From DRTC01 sp964521025 (GTDB lineage Bacteria; Cloacimonadota; Cloacimonadia; Cloacimonadales; TCS61): a stretch of DNA of 34,493 bases. Below, in pieces: positions 23,156-31,470 of the stretch (position 1 is its first letter; each line of letters starts with the position of its first letter). The translations under genes and the position numbers were made by a program. The stretch lies in assembly GCA_964521025.1 (NCBI GenBank), contig CAZFPK010000038.1, forward strand, positions 1 to 34,493, written 5' to 3'. Below the pieces are notes generated by a model. It was given only the letters and a program-made list of their open reading frames with translations, was not told the DNA's origin and searched no databases.

Positions 23156-23569
23156 CTATCTCTTTAATTTAATAGCAATTGCAGTTGCTGTCTTTTTGAC
23201 AGCGACGCGCGGACGAGTTCCAACAATATGAGTTTTCCAGGGTCCGCGACCGACGATTCTATGATGCATTTCCAAATAAACTTCCCGATCGACATCGTAC
23301 TGCACGAGCATCACTCCATCCGCTCCGACTTCGAGAGCTTTTTCCCTGATTAAAGCATTCAATTCCGGTTTGCGTGCATGTTTTCCTAATTCCGCAACAA
23401 TTACTCCAATGACTTTGTGAGGTTGATTTATCTTCTCCAGTTTAAAGATGATGCGAGCATCTTCAGGTTTTTCTTCGGGAACATAAGATTCGTCGGTTTG
23501 GATGAATCTTACATGAGAAGCACAACTTACTAAAATTAAAACGATAAGCATTATCAATATTCTTTTCAT
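23156..23569 (-). CDS. Small lipoprotein of unknown function
   Basis: This 137-aa product has a lipoprotein signal, 'MLIVLILVSCASH' (lipobox LVSC). The mature part has 'IGVIVAELGKHARKPELNAL' followed by 'REKALEVGADGVMLVQYDV', a YbjQ-like alpha/beta pattern of a short strand, a helix and 'GADGV', seen in several envelope proteins. No catalytic residues are evident. 'AAAAGGAGTTAATC' before the ATG is a strong ribosome site. The DUF2809 membrane protein begins 10 bases after its stop, so the two are probably co-transcribed. Confidence 0.82.
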   Translation of the reverse strand: MKRILIMLIVLILVSCASHVRFIQTDESYVPEEKPEDARIIFKLEKINQPHKVIGVIVAELGKHARKPELNALIREKALEVGADGVMLVQYDVDREVYLEMHHRIVGRGPWKTHIVGTRPRVAVKKTATAIAIKLKR

Positions 23570-23693
23570 GATTAACTCCTTTTAAATATGATCGCAGATT
23601 CTAATATCCATCAAATCCGTATTCACAGATAAATGGACATTCAAATTTGCATTAGATAAAGTTTGTTATCTAACAGGATAAATCCGCGAGCGA

Positions 23694-24188
23694 TCAACTC
23701 AAAGCAAAGATCAAAGCTGTCGTCAGTTTCAAAATATCGGAATCCGCTTTTTCCAGGTAGATAGAAAGATTACAGGCAATTTCCATAAAAACTTTATACC
23801 CGATAGCAGGATTTATTTCGCAAATTTTAAGGAAATCTTTCCTGGTGATCGTATATATTTCGCAATCGGTCTTAGCAACAGCTGTTGCCGTCCTTTTCTG
23901 GACTTTTCCCAAAAAACCGATCTCTCCAAAGAAACCGTAATTCGCTGAATCGAGAATGATAAATGTTTTATCTTTTTCCTCTTCTTCACTATCGATCATG
24001 GTCATTTTTTTTGTTATTTTAACTTTCCCTTCGTGCAGAATGAACAGATTATTACTGACCTCATTTTCTCTGATGATAAAATCTCCCTGTTTGAATCTTC
24101 TTTGATTGAAACAGTTTTCGAGAGTTTTCAATTCTTCTCTGGTCAGATTTTTGAATAACGATACTTTTTTTAGAAATTGCAGATCCAT
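23694..24188 (-). CDS. Stand-alone cyclic-nucleotide-binding-domain protein
   Basis: This 164-aa protein is essentially one CAP_ED domain: 'LFKNLTREELKTLENCF' (N-terminal helices), 'QGDFIIRENEVSNNLFILHEGKVKI' (beta-roll), 'ANYGFFGEIGFLGKVQKRTATAVA' (the phosphate-binding-cassette region, with FGEIGFL and the Arg-Thr-Ala-Thr-Ala strand), then C-terminal helices. There is no helix-turn-helix, so it is not a CRP-type transcription factor. Its ribosome site GAGGTAATT overlaps the stop of the potassium channel gene (TGAGG), seven bases between the genes, so the two are translationally coupled. It probably senses a cyclic nucleotide or similar ligand and acts on the channel; that is inferred from the coupling. 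Confidence 0.88.
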   Translation of the reverse strand: MDLQFLKKVSLFKNLTREELKTLENCFNQRRFKQGDFIIRENEVSNNLFILHEGKVKITKKMTMIDSEEEEKDKTFIILDSANYGFFGEIGFLGKVQKRTATAVAKTDCEIYTITRKDFLKICEINPAIGYKVFMEIACNLSIYLEKADSDILKLTTALIFALS

Positions 24189-24195
24189 AATTACC

Positions 24196-25365
24196 TCAAA
24201 TCACGATCGCTTGATCTGTTTCCTGGATGATATAGGAATTTTCCGGTTTTATTTTGATGAAACTTTTTGTTTCTTCTAGTTTCAGTTTTTTCTTGGAAAG
24301 TTCAAATTGCTTTTTAATGAATTGATCGATAGCCGAAGTATCATCCGATAAAACATTGTCAATGGAAAAGTCCGGCTGCAGGGAGACTATTCCTAATAAC
24401 ACCTGTTCTTTTTTCTCTCTCAAATATGTGAACAGTTCCAGGAAAGTTTTATTGATAAATTCTCTGGGGATATTTACCTGGGAAAATCCTTTTCCGTCTT
24501 TGAAATTAAGAGCTTCCTGGATAAATTCCGGGATAACGGGATTCAGGGTCGAGGTTGCCAGCATGGTTCCTCCGAGCTCGTCGAAAATAACGACATTTTG
24601 AATATCCCTGTTCCTGATATTTTGCGCATATTTCTGGTCTTTGAGCTGCAAACTGACCTTCCCTTTTATCTTGAGAAAATTAATGTTATGAGAAGCGATG
24701 ATCGTTCTTTCGTCGGAAGGAATAGTGTTCGGTTTGCTTTCATCACAGAGGAGAATGATGTGTTTTGCTTCTTTGGCATTTGCTTTGATGAGGATATCCT
24801 GGTTCGTATAATCTCCGCAGATATATTTGATATCGAGCTGCGGATAATGGTTGATGATCCTCGATATCCTGCCTTCGTCGAGTTCGTTCAAAAGTACGAT
24901 CGGGGTTTTTTCCCGGGTATCGACTTTTTTCAGGAAATCGAGAATCTTCAGGATACTGCTGTTCCAACCGCAGATCAGAATATGTTGTTTTTCTTTGATA
25001 TTGCTCATTCCTCTACCTTCCTTGATCTTTTGATCGATGAAACTGCTGGCGATAAATGCTGTAAAAATGGAGAAAATTATAAATCCCATGAGGATAAAAA
25101 TTATACCGATAATTCTTCCCCAGAATGTAACCGGAACCAGGTCACCGTAACCAACGGTCGTGATCGTTACCAAAGCCCACCAGATCGCATCGAACGGATT
25201 CTTGATATTTCCCTGTTCATTTCCGTATTCAAATAAAAGAATACAAACTGCTCCGGCGATGATCACCAGAAATATGATCAGGCTGTATTTCAGGATACGG
25301 GATAGATTTCTATCGCTGGAAAATTTTTTAATAGAATCACCCATTCTTTTTAATATTTTTTTCAT
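24196..25365 (-). CDS. Two-helix potassium channel with RCK (TrkA-N) domain
   Basis: The 389-aa protein has TM1 (about 25-47), a pore loop with the selectivity filter TVGYG at 70-74 ('WWALVTITTVGYGDLVPV'), and TM2 (about 84-110). A cytosolic RCK domain begins near 'KQHILICGWNSSILKIL' (127 on), close to MthK-like channels. A C-terminal part with 'NPVIPEFIQEALNF' follows. It should be an inner-membrane K+ channel, a tetramer gated by a ring of RCK domains. The start is either M1 at 25365 or M8; neither has a clear SD. The following gene is a cyclic-nucleotide-binding domain protein coupled to its stop, in the same order as the domains of fused cyclic-nucleotide-gated channels. Confidence 0.94.
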   Translation of the reverse strand: MKKILKRMGDSIKKFSSDRNLSRILKYSLIIFLVIIAGAVCILLFEYGNEQGNIKNPFDAIWWALVTITTVGYGDLVPVTFWGRIIGIIFILMGFIIFSIFTAFIASSFIDQKIKEGRGMSNIKEKQHILICGWNSSILKILDFLKKVDTREKTPIVLLNELDEGRISRIINHYPQLDIKYICGDYTNQDILIKANAKEAKHIILLCDESKPNTIPSDERTIIASHNINFLKIKGKVSLQLKDQKYAQNIRNRDIQNVVIFDELGGTMLATSTLNPVIPEFIQEALNFKDGKGFSQVNIPREFINKTFLELFTYLREKKEQVLLGIVSLQPDFSIDNVLSDDTSAIDQFIKKQFELSKKKLKLEETKSFIKIKPENSYIIQETDQAIVI

Positions 25366-25377
25366 AAGTTTTTTTTA

Positions 25378-25595
25378 CATTCTCGTTCCAATGCTCATGT
25401 GTCAAACCGGGTATCAATTTAAATCTGAAAACTTCACAAATTTTGGAAATTTGTTAAATTCAAACTATGTTCATTCCTCGTTCCAATGCTACTGCGTTGG
25501 AATGTTTTTCGGATGTTCCTGCGTCAAACCATATATCCTTCTAAATCTGAATCCGGAAAAACTTCACATCCGGCAGCTGCCGAATTGTTAAATTT
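25378..25595. repeat. Imperfect tandem repeat of an intergenic element
   Basis: Copy a (25378-25460) and copy b (25472-25595) share 'CGTTCCAATGCT', 'GTCAAACC', 'TAAATCTGA', 'AAAACTTCACA' and 'TTGTTAAATT' in the same order. Copy b also has an inner inverted repeat, TTCCAA/TTGGAA (25481-25502), and the palindrome CGGCAGCTGCCG. The end of copy b matches the repeat at 4369-4406. It lies between two minus-strand genes, just before the channel gene. Confidence 0.8.
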
Positions 25596-25598
25596 TTA

Positions 25599-26336
25599 CT
25601 ACTTACTACTAACAATCGTTTTAATGATCCTACCTTCTTTATATTTTCCTTTGTATTGGATTTTACCGTTTTCATACCAGATAGTTTTCATCCCATCGAG
25701 GTAATCATCTTTGAAATTCGCTTCTGATTTTTTCTGGCCACTTTCGAACCACTCAGCCTTTAATCCATTCAATTTGTTATCTTTATAATTCGCTTCATAT
25801 TTTATCTGTCCGTTTTCGTACCAAACAGTAACTACGCTATCCTTAATTCCAGTTTTATAATATGTCTCGGATTTTTTTTTACCGTTGGGAAACCAGTAAG
25901 TTAATAAACCATGATAGTGTCCGTTTTGATAATTGATTTCAGATTCTTTCGTACCGTCGTTGAACCAGTTTGTGGTTAAACCATCTAATTTTCCGTTCTT
26001 ATAATTGATCTCATATTTTTTTTGACCGCTTTTATACCAGCTCGTTTTTAGTCCATTCAAGACACCGTCCAGGTAATACTCTTCAAATTGTTTATTTTCT
26101 GCATTATACCAACCTGTCCGTAAACCGTCATACTTACCGTTCTTGATCTCGACTTCATAAGTTTTGATATTATTGTAATCGATCATAAATGCCTTGCCGG
26201 TAAAAGGTTTGGATTTTCCCCGTAAATAAAATAGTTCCTCCTTTTTTTCCAGCTTGGAAACATTCACCGCACCTTTTGAGCAGGAACAGAAAATAATAAT
26301 AAGTAAAAGCCAGAAAATAAATAGTTTTCTTCTCAT
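25599..26336 (-). CDS. Lipoprotein with seven MORN-type repeats (YwqK-like)
   Basis: The 245-aa protein starts with a lipoprotein signal, 'LLLIIIFCSCSKG' (lipidation Cys at FCSC). It then has about seven tandem 24-residue units of the form 'xLxGLKxxWYxxGQKKxExxYKxG', for example 'KLNGLKAEWFESGQKKSEAN', the MORN_2 pattern. Proteins of this kind are often named YwqK-family antitoxin, but there is no toxin gene next to it here, so that name should not be taken literally. It is probably an envelope beta-sheet protein of unknown role. 'GAGGGAGGTCAAA' before the ATG is a very good ribosome site. The last repeat runs to the stop, which abuts the intergenic repeat at 25595. Confidence 0.87.
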   Translation of the reverse strand: MRRKLFIFWLLLIIIFCSCSKGAVNVSKLEKKEELFYLRGKSKPFTGKAFMIDYNNIKTYEVEIKNGKYDGLRTGWYNAENKQFEEYYLDGVLNGLKTSWYKSGQKKYEINYKNGKLDGLTTNWFNDGTKESEINYQNGHYHGLLTYWFPNGKKKSETYYKTGIKDSVVTVWYENGQIKYEANYKDNKLNGLKAEWFESGQKKSEANFKDDYLDGMKTIWYENGKIQYKGKYKEGRIIKTIVSSK

Positions 26337-26429
26337 TTTGACCTCCCTCGAATTTGGTTGGGTTTTTAATTTAGGCAGGAAAATCAGTCAATAAATTTAT
26401 TTTTTATAATGATCGAGATATTTATTTCA

Positions 26430-26459
26430 ACCGCGATAAACACCAAGTAAACACGAAGA
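26430..26459. repeat. 'ACACGAAG' dispersed intergenic repeat fragment
   Basis: A 30-base piece beginning ACCGCGATAAACACC and ending AACACGAAG. It is related to fragments at 5555-5573, 8837-8854 and 22479-22505. It lies upstream of the MORN lipoprotein gene and downstream of the 177-aa protein gene. Confidence 0.5.
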
Positions 26460-26513
26460 TATTTCAACAGTTAGATGTAATCTTCATCCGGGTATTTCCG
26501 TGATCATCAGCGA

Positions 26514-27047
26514 TTAGATTTTCAATTTGGCAAATTCTTTTTGAGAAATTACACGGTAATGCGGATTGTATTTTTCCTGAAAGGTCTTGCTGTGATGAAA
26601 ATAAAGACCGTTAGTTTCTATTTTTTTTTGAAAAAGAGCGATTTGATCTTTTGGATTTTTTTTTAGAACATTCATCTCCAAAATGATTTTCCGGATAAGA
26701 TCCCATTCCTGCCGGCATTCTTTTCTGGTAATCGTTTTTTCCAATTTCCGGCTGTTCAGGAAAGCATGAAATAGTGCATCGAGAGAGATGATCCCATCTT
26801 TGACGACTTTCAAATTCACCCTATAGAATTTATTTAAATAACCGATATCTTGATAAAACTCTTTTTCAAAAATGGCATTATTTTTGATTTCTTTTTTTAG
26901 AAAATTATAAGCGATATTTTCATCTTTAATGATATGTTCCGGACCGAAAGTTCCCTGGTAAAAAAGTTTGTAATAATCGACCAATTCTGCTTCCGGGTGG
27001 AGACGGAATTCGTCAGTAATTAATTTTTTAATGATCTTATCTTTCAT
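26514..27047 (-). CDS. Unrecognised protein coupled to a radical SAM gene
   Basis: I cannot assign this 177-aa protein to a named family. It has a distinct motif, 'LVDYYKLFYQGTFGPEHII', followed by a His-containing helix 'LDALFHAFLNSRK' and 'LYFHHSKTFQEKYNPHYRVI', with several His and Asp/Glu that might bind metal. No signal peptide is present. Its ATG overlaps the stop of the radical SAM gene in ATGA (27044-27047), so the two are made from one message and may act together. Confidence 0.78.
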   Translation of the reverse strand: MKDKIIKKLITDEFRLHPEAELVDYYKLFYQGTFGPEHIIKDENIAYNFLKKEIKNNAIFEKEFYQDIGYLNKFYRVNLKVVKDGIISLDALFHAFLNSRKLEKTITRKECRQEWDLIRKIILEMNVLKKNPKDQIALFQKKIETNGLYFHHSKTFQEKYNPHYRVISQKEFAKLKI

Positions 27048-27982
27048 CTCTTGATCCTGAAAAAAGTTCCTCGTTCCTTAACTTCCGTTTTGATAAGATC
27101 TTTATCCGACATTTCGGAAAGATATTTTTGCAGTTCATTAAAATGGATATTTAGAATATTCGTTAAGTCAAGGTCGGTGCAAGGTCGTCTGCGGATAGTT
27201 TCCAGGATTTGTTCTTCGATATTTTTTTGGAAAATTTTCACCTTGTTTTTGGTTTTGAATTTAGCGATAATTTCTACGGGAAGCGGCTTCAGGAATTCAG
27301 CGATTTTTTGCAGTTTTTCTCCGGAAACAGGTCTGATCCAGGATTCTGTTCCGGGTCTATCCAGAGTATTCAATTGCACTATATCGGGTTTAATTTCCTG
27401 AATTTTCTGTTTGAGAAGTTTCAATTCATCTTTTGAATCATTAATTCCATGTGCGAGAAAAACCTCTAACCGGATTTCTCCTTTGAACTCTTTCCTGAAT
27501 TCTATCAAACCTTTGATAATTTTTTCGATTTTCAGAGAAGGAAAGGGACGATTAAGTTTCCTGAAAATCTTTTCCGAAACAGCATCGAGAGAAGGCAGCA
27601 AAATATCGATATCTTTAATTTCATGCTGCAGGTTTTTGTCATTTAATAAAGTCGAATTCGTTAATAAAGCAATTTTATAGTGGGGATAATTCTTCTTCAG
27701 AAAAGAAATTACTTCCCCGATCCCGCTATTCAGAGTGGGTTCTCCAGCACCGGAAAAAGTGATGTGATCGAGATTCGGATTTCGAGAGAGATAATCGTTC
27801 AATTCAGTTAAAACTTCATTAATCGGAATATATTCTTTTCTTTCGATGGTCAGGTTTGTAGTTCTTCCCGATTCGCAGTAAACACAATTCAAGGAGCAGA
27901 CTTTATGCGGAACAAGATCGACTCCGAGAGAAATTCCAAGTCGGCGGGAAGGGACGGGACCGAAGAGGTATCTGTAATTCAT
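27044..27982 (-). CDS. Radical SAM protein with C-terminal winged-helix region
   Basis: A radical SAM enzyme of 312 aa opening 'LFGPVPSRRLGISLGVDLVP'. The [4Fe-4S] ligands are in 'CSLNCVYCESG' (C29, C33, C36), with 'ITFSGAGEPTLNSGI' as the SAM-contacting GGE-type loop. This is the COG0731-like branch, related to wyosine-base enzymes but shorter and of unknown substrate. The C-terminus ('RRRPCTDLDLTNILNIHFNE' to the end) looks like a winged helix. It overlaps the unknown 177-aa gene downstream (ATGA) and the AAA/PD-(D/E)xK remnant upstream (TGATG), so all three are coupled. Confidence 0.9.
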   Translation of the reverse strand: MNYRYLFGPVPSRRLGISLGVDLVPHKVCSLNCVYCESGRTTNLTIERKEYIPINEVLTELNDYLSRNPNLDHITFSGAGEPTLNSGIGEVISFLKKNYPHYKIALLTNSTLLNDKNLQHEIKDIDILLPSLDAVSEKIFRKLNRPFPSLKIEKIIKGLIEFRKEFKGEIRLEVFLAHGINDSKDELKLLKQKIQEIKPDIVQLNTLDRPGTESWIRPVSGEKLQKIAEFLKPLPVEIIAKFKTKNKVKIFQKNIEEQILETIRRRPCTDLDLTNILNIHFNELQKYLSEMSDKDLIKTEVKERGTFFRIKR

Positions 27983-28641
27983 CAGATTTCTTCGCTGATT
28001 TTTGCTTCGTCTCCCACAAAAATAATTATGTATGCTTTCAGGTTTTTCAGATTTTGGATTTCTTCATTCTTTAGATAATTCTGTAATTGTTTTTTTGCTT
28101 CTTCTTTTTTTCGAGATAATTGATTTGCTTCCTTTTTTTTCAGGTATTTCAATTCGAAAATAAATTGATAATTCTGTTTGAATGGCGGTCGGTTTAAAAA
28201 CATCACATCCGGGTATTTTTGTTCGATTTCCTGCTCACTTTTGATGTAATAAAGATTGGAAAGATTGGCAAAAGCAACGAATAATACTTTGATATATTTT
28301 TCATTGAATTTAATGAAATCACGATAAGTTGTTTGGGTATCTTTTGTCTCGATCCTGCTAAATTCAAATTTCAAAATGTAATAGGAATTCACTTTTTCGG
28401 TTGGATTCTTACCGATATAATATTTCCCGAATAGATCTTTGAATTCGTCCTTATATTCGATGCCGTAATAATAATTCAGCATCGACACAAAAAGTGATTT
28501 CCCAAACCTGCGCGGTCGCAGGAAGAAGATATAATTCTCTCCGTAATTCTCTAAAACTTCGATGTATTTTGTTTTATCGACATAGTAGTAATTTCCTAAA
28601 GATAACGATTTGAAATTACTTATTCCGTAAGGTATTTTCAT
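27982..28641 (-). pseudogene. AAA-ATPase-like / PD-(D/E)xK (DUF1703-type) gene with internal deletion
   Basis: The front 'IPYGISNFKSLSLGNYYYVDKT' and 'FFLRPRRFGKSLFVSMLNYYY' (Walker A-like RFGKS) are the AAA-ATPase-like domain. The back 'YYIKSEQEIEQKYPDVMFLN' and 'YQFIFELKYLKKKEA' are the PD-(D/E)xK nuclease part. Full members of this family are around 500 aa; here only 219 aa remain. The frame jumps from 'FSRIETKDTQTTYRDFI' straight to the nuclease-domain helix 'FNEKYIKVLFVAFANL', losing the middle without a frameshift. I choose ATG 28641, which has AAAGGAGCAAAG upstream; the frame extends 10 codons further. It is probably a decayed but still translated gene. Confidence 0.75.
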
Positions 28642-28801
28642 CTTTGCTCCTTTTATCACCTGCTTCAACAAAGTTCTACAATTCTGCTTTTATATTTTAT
28701 GTTCAGTGTTTTCTTGTAAAGATTTTTTTATACAATTTTTCTTTGTGTCTTTGAGAAATTAATCAAACAATTCCATCTGGCTTTCATTTCCATCTTTCAA
28801 C

Positions 28802-29716
28802 TCAAAATAATTCTGCTATTCTTTCTCTTCCTCTCGATAAAATCCAAACCGGATAAGATTTTAGCAAAATTTTCCGATTTTCTTTCAGACCGGTTTCGAC
28901 ATCTTTTCGCGACTCGGAATCAAGTCCCGCATTGTAATTAACAGCATCGATTTCTTCCGATTGCAGCCAGGAAGCGTATAAATCCGTATTTACTCTCGTT
29001 CCGGTGTAGATGAGTCCGTTTCCATCCTGTTTTTGCAGAAATCGTGCGAGCCACGCCATTTTGGAAATTTCGTCATTCACTTTCACAACACTCAAATAAA
29101 AATTCGGACGCAGTAAATTTCCGCGAATCAGAGAAACATTTTTGCCGATTTGCTTAATGATATCTTCTGCTACTTTTTGGGTTGCTGTGGCTGTTGTCGC
29201 CAGAACAGGAAAATTCTCCGGCAGCAATCTGACTAAACCGACAATTCGTCTGAATGCAGGTCGGAAATCATGTCCCCAAACGGAAATACAATGCGCTTCA
29301 TCTACAACCACCATCGACAGTTTCATCTTCCGAACTGCTTCCAGCCATTGCTGATTTTCCTGCCTTTCGGGAGCGATGTAGAGAATTTTTACTTTTCCGT
29401 TTACCGCATTTTCCAGGATTTCCGTGTTTCGTTCAAATTCCTGTCCGCTGTTTATACATTCGCAGGAAATTCCAATGGATTTCAAATAATTTACCTGGTC
29501 GCGCATCAAAGCGATCAAAGGTGAAAAAATAATGGTCATTCCCTCGAATTGAGTTGCCGGAAATTGATAACAGAGAGATTTTCCGAAACCTGTTTTCTCG
29601 ATTAGGAGGATTCTCTCGCCTTTGAGAACGCGTTCTATTGTTTTCCATTGGTCGTCGTAGAAATGGGCGAGATGGAAGATCTGGTTTAGTTTTTGTTCTG
29701 CTAAAGATCGAGTCAT
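28802..29716 (-). pseudogene. RecQ-type helicase, C-terminally truncated
   Basis: The first ~270 residues are a clear RecQ helicase domain: Walker A 'EKTGFGKSLCYQFPA' (TGGGKS in most members), 'VVVDEAHCISVWGHDFRP' (DEAH box), 'ATTATATQKVAEDII', and 'IYTGTRVNTDLYASWL' in helicase lobe 2. It then ends abruptly after 'GLKENRKILLKSYPVWILSR'. The expected motifs V and VI (the STNALGMGIDK-like segment and the QEIGRAGRDG-like segment) and the RQC domain are absent. A deletion or frameshift therefore removed the second half, and the product should not be an active helicase. The gene starts 12 bases after the stop of the formiminotransferase-cyclodeaminase gene, so it is still transcribed. Confidence 0.85.
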
Positions 29717-29728
29717 CTTATTTGTTTC

Positions 29729-31393
29729 TTACACTCTATCTTTTATCTCCCTCTCCACTTTTAATGCCAGTTCATCGACTTTCATTAACAATTCATCCGC
29801 TTGTTTCATCACATCTTGTTTGAATTTCTCATCTTCGATGCTTCCCATATTGATCTTCACATTCAAGTAAGCACCTTTAGCAGCAGCATTAGCAGTAATT
29901 GCAGCAACACCAGCATCGGAAAGAGCATTTTCATTCCCGATCTTTCCGATCTTTTCTGCAAGTTGGACTGCTTCGAGAGATATTCTCATAGTTTGGAGAG
30001 GAACCAGAATCGCATTTTTCGTTGCCTTCTGGATAGATTCTTTCCTGATCTCTTTTTCTTTGTCCGTTTTTTTAGGAAGACGAGTCGCATCCATCATTTC
30101 ATAAAATGCCTGAGTATCGAGATCGATGGCATAAAGTGAATCTTCTTTGATCTTCTGACCTTGCTCAACTAGTTCTTTTGCTTCTTCCCAGACTTTATCA
30201 TAACCTTTTTTCCCGATCGTTAGATTAGAAACCATCGCTGACAAAGCGCCGGACATAGCGGAACAAAGAGCAGCAACGCTTCCTCCGCCCGGAGCAGGAG
30301 AATCTGTCGAGAGTTCGTCTGCAAAATCGGTGAGGGTTTTATTGATCAAGTTATCTTTTTCTGCGATCGCATATTCGATCACTTTTTCGTTAATGTCAAA
30401 CGGAGTCAGATCGTCCAGTCCCATCGATTGCACTGCGGTTTCAATGATCATTTTCTCCGGCAGACCGGCACTTTCTCCAAGTCTTTTCAAATAAAATTTA
30501 CCGGAATTCAAAATTGCTTCTTTCGGAATTAATCCGACGAGTTCGCTGCCGGTAACCTGGATTCCTTTATCAATTGCTAATTCGCGTACTTTTTCCAAAA
30601 TCGCGTGAGGTGGTGTGATCTTATAATTCGTCATATTAATACTGATCTGGGCACGGTTATATTCATCGATGAACCAGCCGACTGCTTTGCAATGTGTAAA
30701 AATTCCCGGTTGACGCACTTTTTTACCTTTCTCATCTCTCACAAATTTATTGTTTTTATCTCTTTTGAAGCGTCCTTTTTCCCTGATCGTAAGAGCCAGA
30801 TCATGGGCTTTCTTTTTATCGCGAGTATTCAAATTAATATTATAAGCGATCAGGAATTCACGAGCAGAGATCGCAGTTGCTCCGGCTTTGGGATTGAATT
30901 TCTGCGGACCGAAATCGGGTTTCCAATAAGGGTCTTTCATTTTATCGGGAAGTGCTTCATATTCACCTTTACGAACTTCTGCCAGGTTTTGCCATTCCGG
31001 TTTGGTAGCTGCATATTCATAAAAATAGATCGGAATTCCGAGTTCTTCTCCAATCCGTTTTCCCAGACGATGCGCATATTCGACGCAATCATCCATCGTT
31101 ACTCCGGAAACCGGGACGAACGGACAAACATCTGTTGCTCCCATACGCGCGTGTGCTCCGTGATGTTTACTCATATCGATTACTTCTGCTGCTTTTTTAA
31201 TGGCTTGAAATGCGGCTTCGATCGCGGAATCAGGATCTCCGACAAAGGTGACAACAGTTCTGTTCGTATCTGCACCCGGATCAACATCCAATAAAAATGC
31301 TCCTTTGGTCGCTTTGATCGTATCTGTGATCTGCTCGATGATCTTCAGATCGCGTCCTTCACTGAAATTTGGTACGCATTCGACTATCTTCAT
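29729..31393 (-). CDS. Bifunctional glutamate formiminotransferase / formimidoyl-THF cyclodeaminase
   Basis: This enzyme moves the formimino group of N-formiminoglutamate to tetrahydrofolate, then cyclises it with loss of ammonia to methenyl-THF, the last part of histidine breakdown. The formiminotransferase half shows 'VECVPNFSEGRDLKIIEQI', 'DPGADTNRTVVTFVG', 'HGAHARMGATDVCPFVPV' and 'AREFLIAYNINL'. The cyclodeaminase half shows 'STDSPAPGGGSVAALCSAMSG' and 'NENALSDAGVAAITANAAAK'. At 554 aa both halves are complete. I start at ATG 31393, because GGAGGAAAAAAAT directly precedes it; an ATG five codons earlier overlaps that ribosome site. hutU in the same window supplies the earlier step. Confidence 0.96.
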   Translation of the reverse strand: MKIVECVPNFSEGRDLKIIEQITDTIKATKGAFLLDVDPGADTNRTVVTFVGDPDSAIEAAFQAIKKAAEVIDMSKHHGAHARMGATDVCPFVPVSGVTMDDCVEYAHRLGKRIGEELGIPIYFYEYAATKPEWQNLAEVRKGEYEALPDKMKDPYWKPDFGPQKFNPKAGATAISAREFLIAYNINLNTRDKKKAHDLALTIREKGRFKRDKNNKFVRDEKGKKVRQPGIFTHCKAVGWFIDEYNRAQISINMTNYKITPPHAILEKVRELAIDKGIQVTGSELVGLIPKEAILNSGKFYLKRLGESAGLPEKMIIETAVQSMGLDDLTPFDINEKVIEYAIAEKDNLINKTLTDFADELSTDSPAPGGGSVAALCSAMSGALSAMVSNLTIGKKGYDKVWEEAKELVEQGQKIKEDSLYAIDLDTQAFYEMMDATRLPKKTDKEKEIRKESIQKATKNAILVPLQTMRISLEAVQLAEKIGKIGNENALSDAGVAAITANAAAKGAYLNVKINMGSIEDEKFKQDVMKQADELLMKVDELALKVEREIKDRV

Positions 31394-31470
31394 ATTTTTT
31401 TCCTCCATTAATATCTAATACTGCTTAAAAATATTTTTATGCCAATTTGACAATCAGCACGGATGAATTG

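Noticed and set aside
24356..25236. Long plus-strand open frames opposite the channel gene
   Set aside because: They are shadows of the channel gene, without ribosome sites or recognisable domains.
25599..26336. YwqK-family antitoxin label
   Set aside because: The protein is a lipoprotein with MORN-type repeats and no toxin gene is adjacent, so a toxin-antitoxin system is not supported.
30605..31294. 229-codon plus-strand frame opposite the formiminotransferase-cyclodeaminase gene
   Set aside because: It is the mirror of a strongly conserved gene and its product has no recognisable features.
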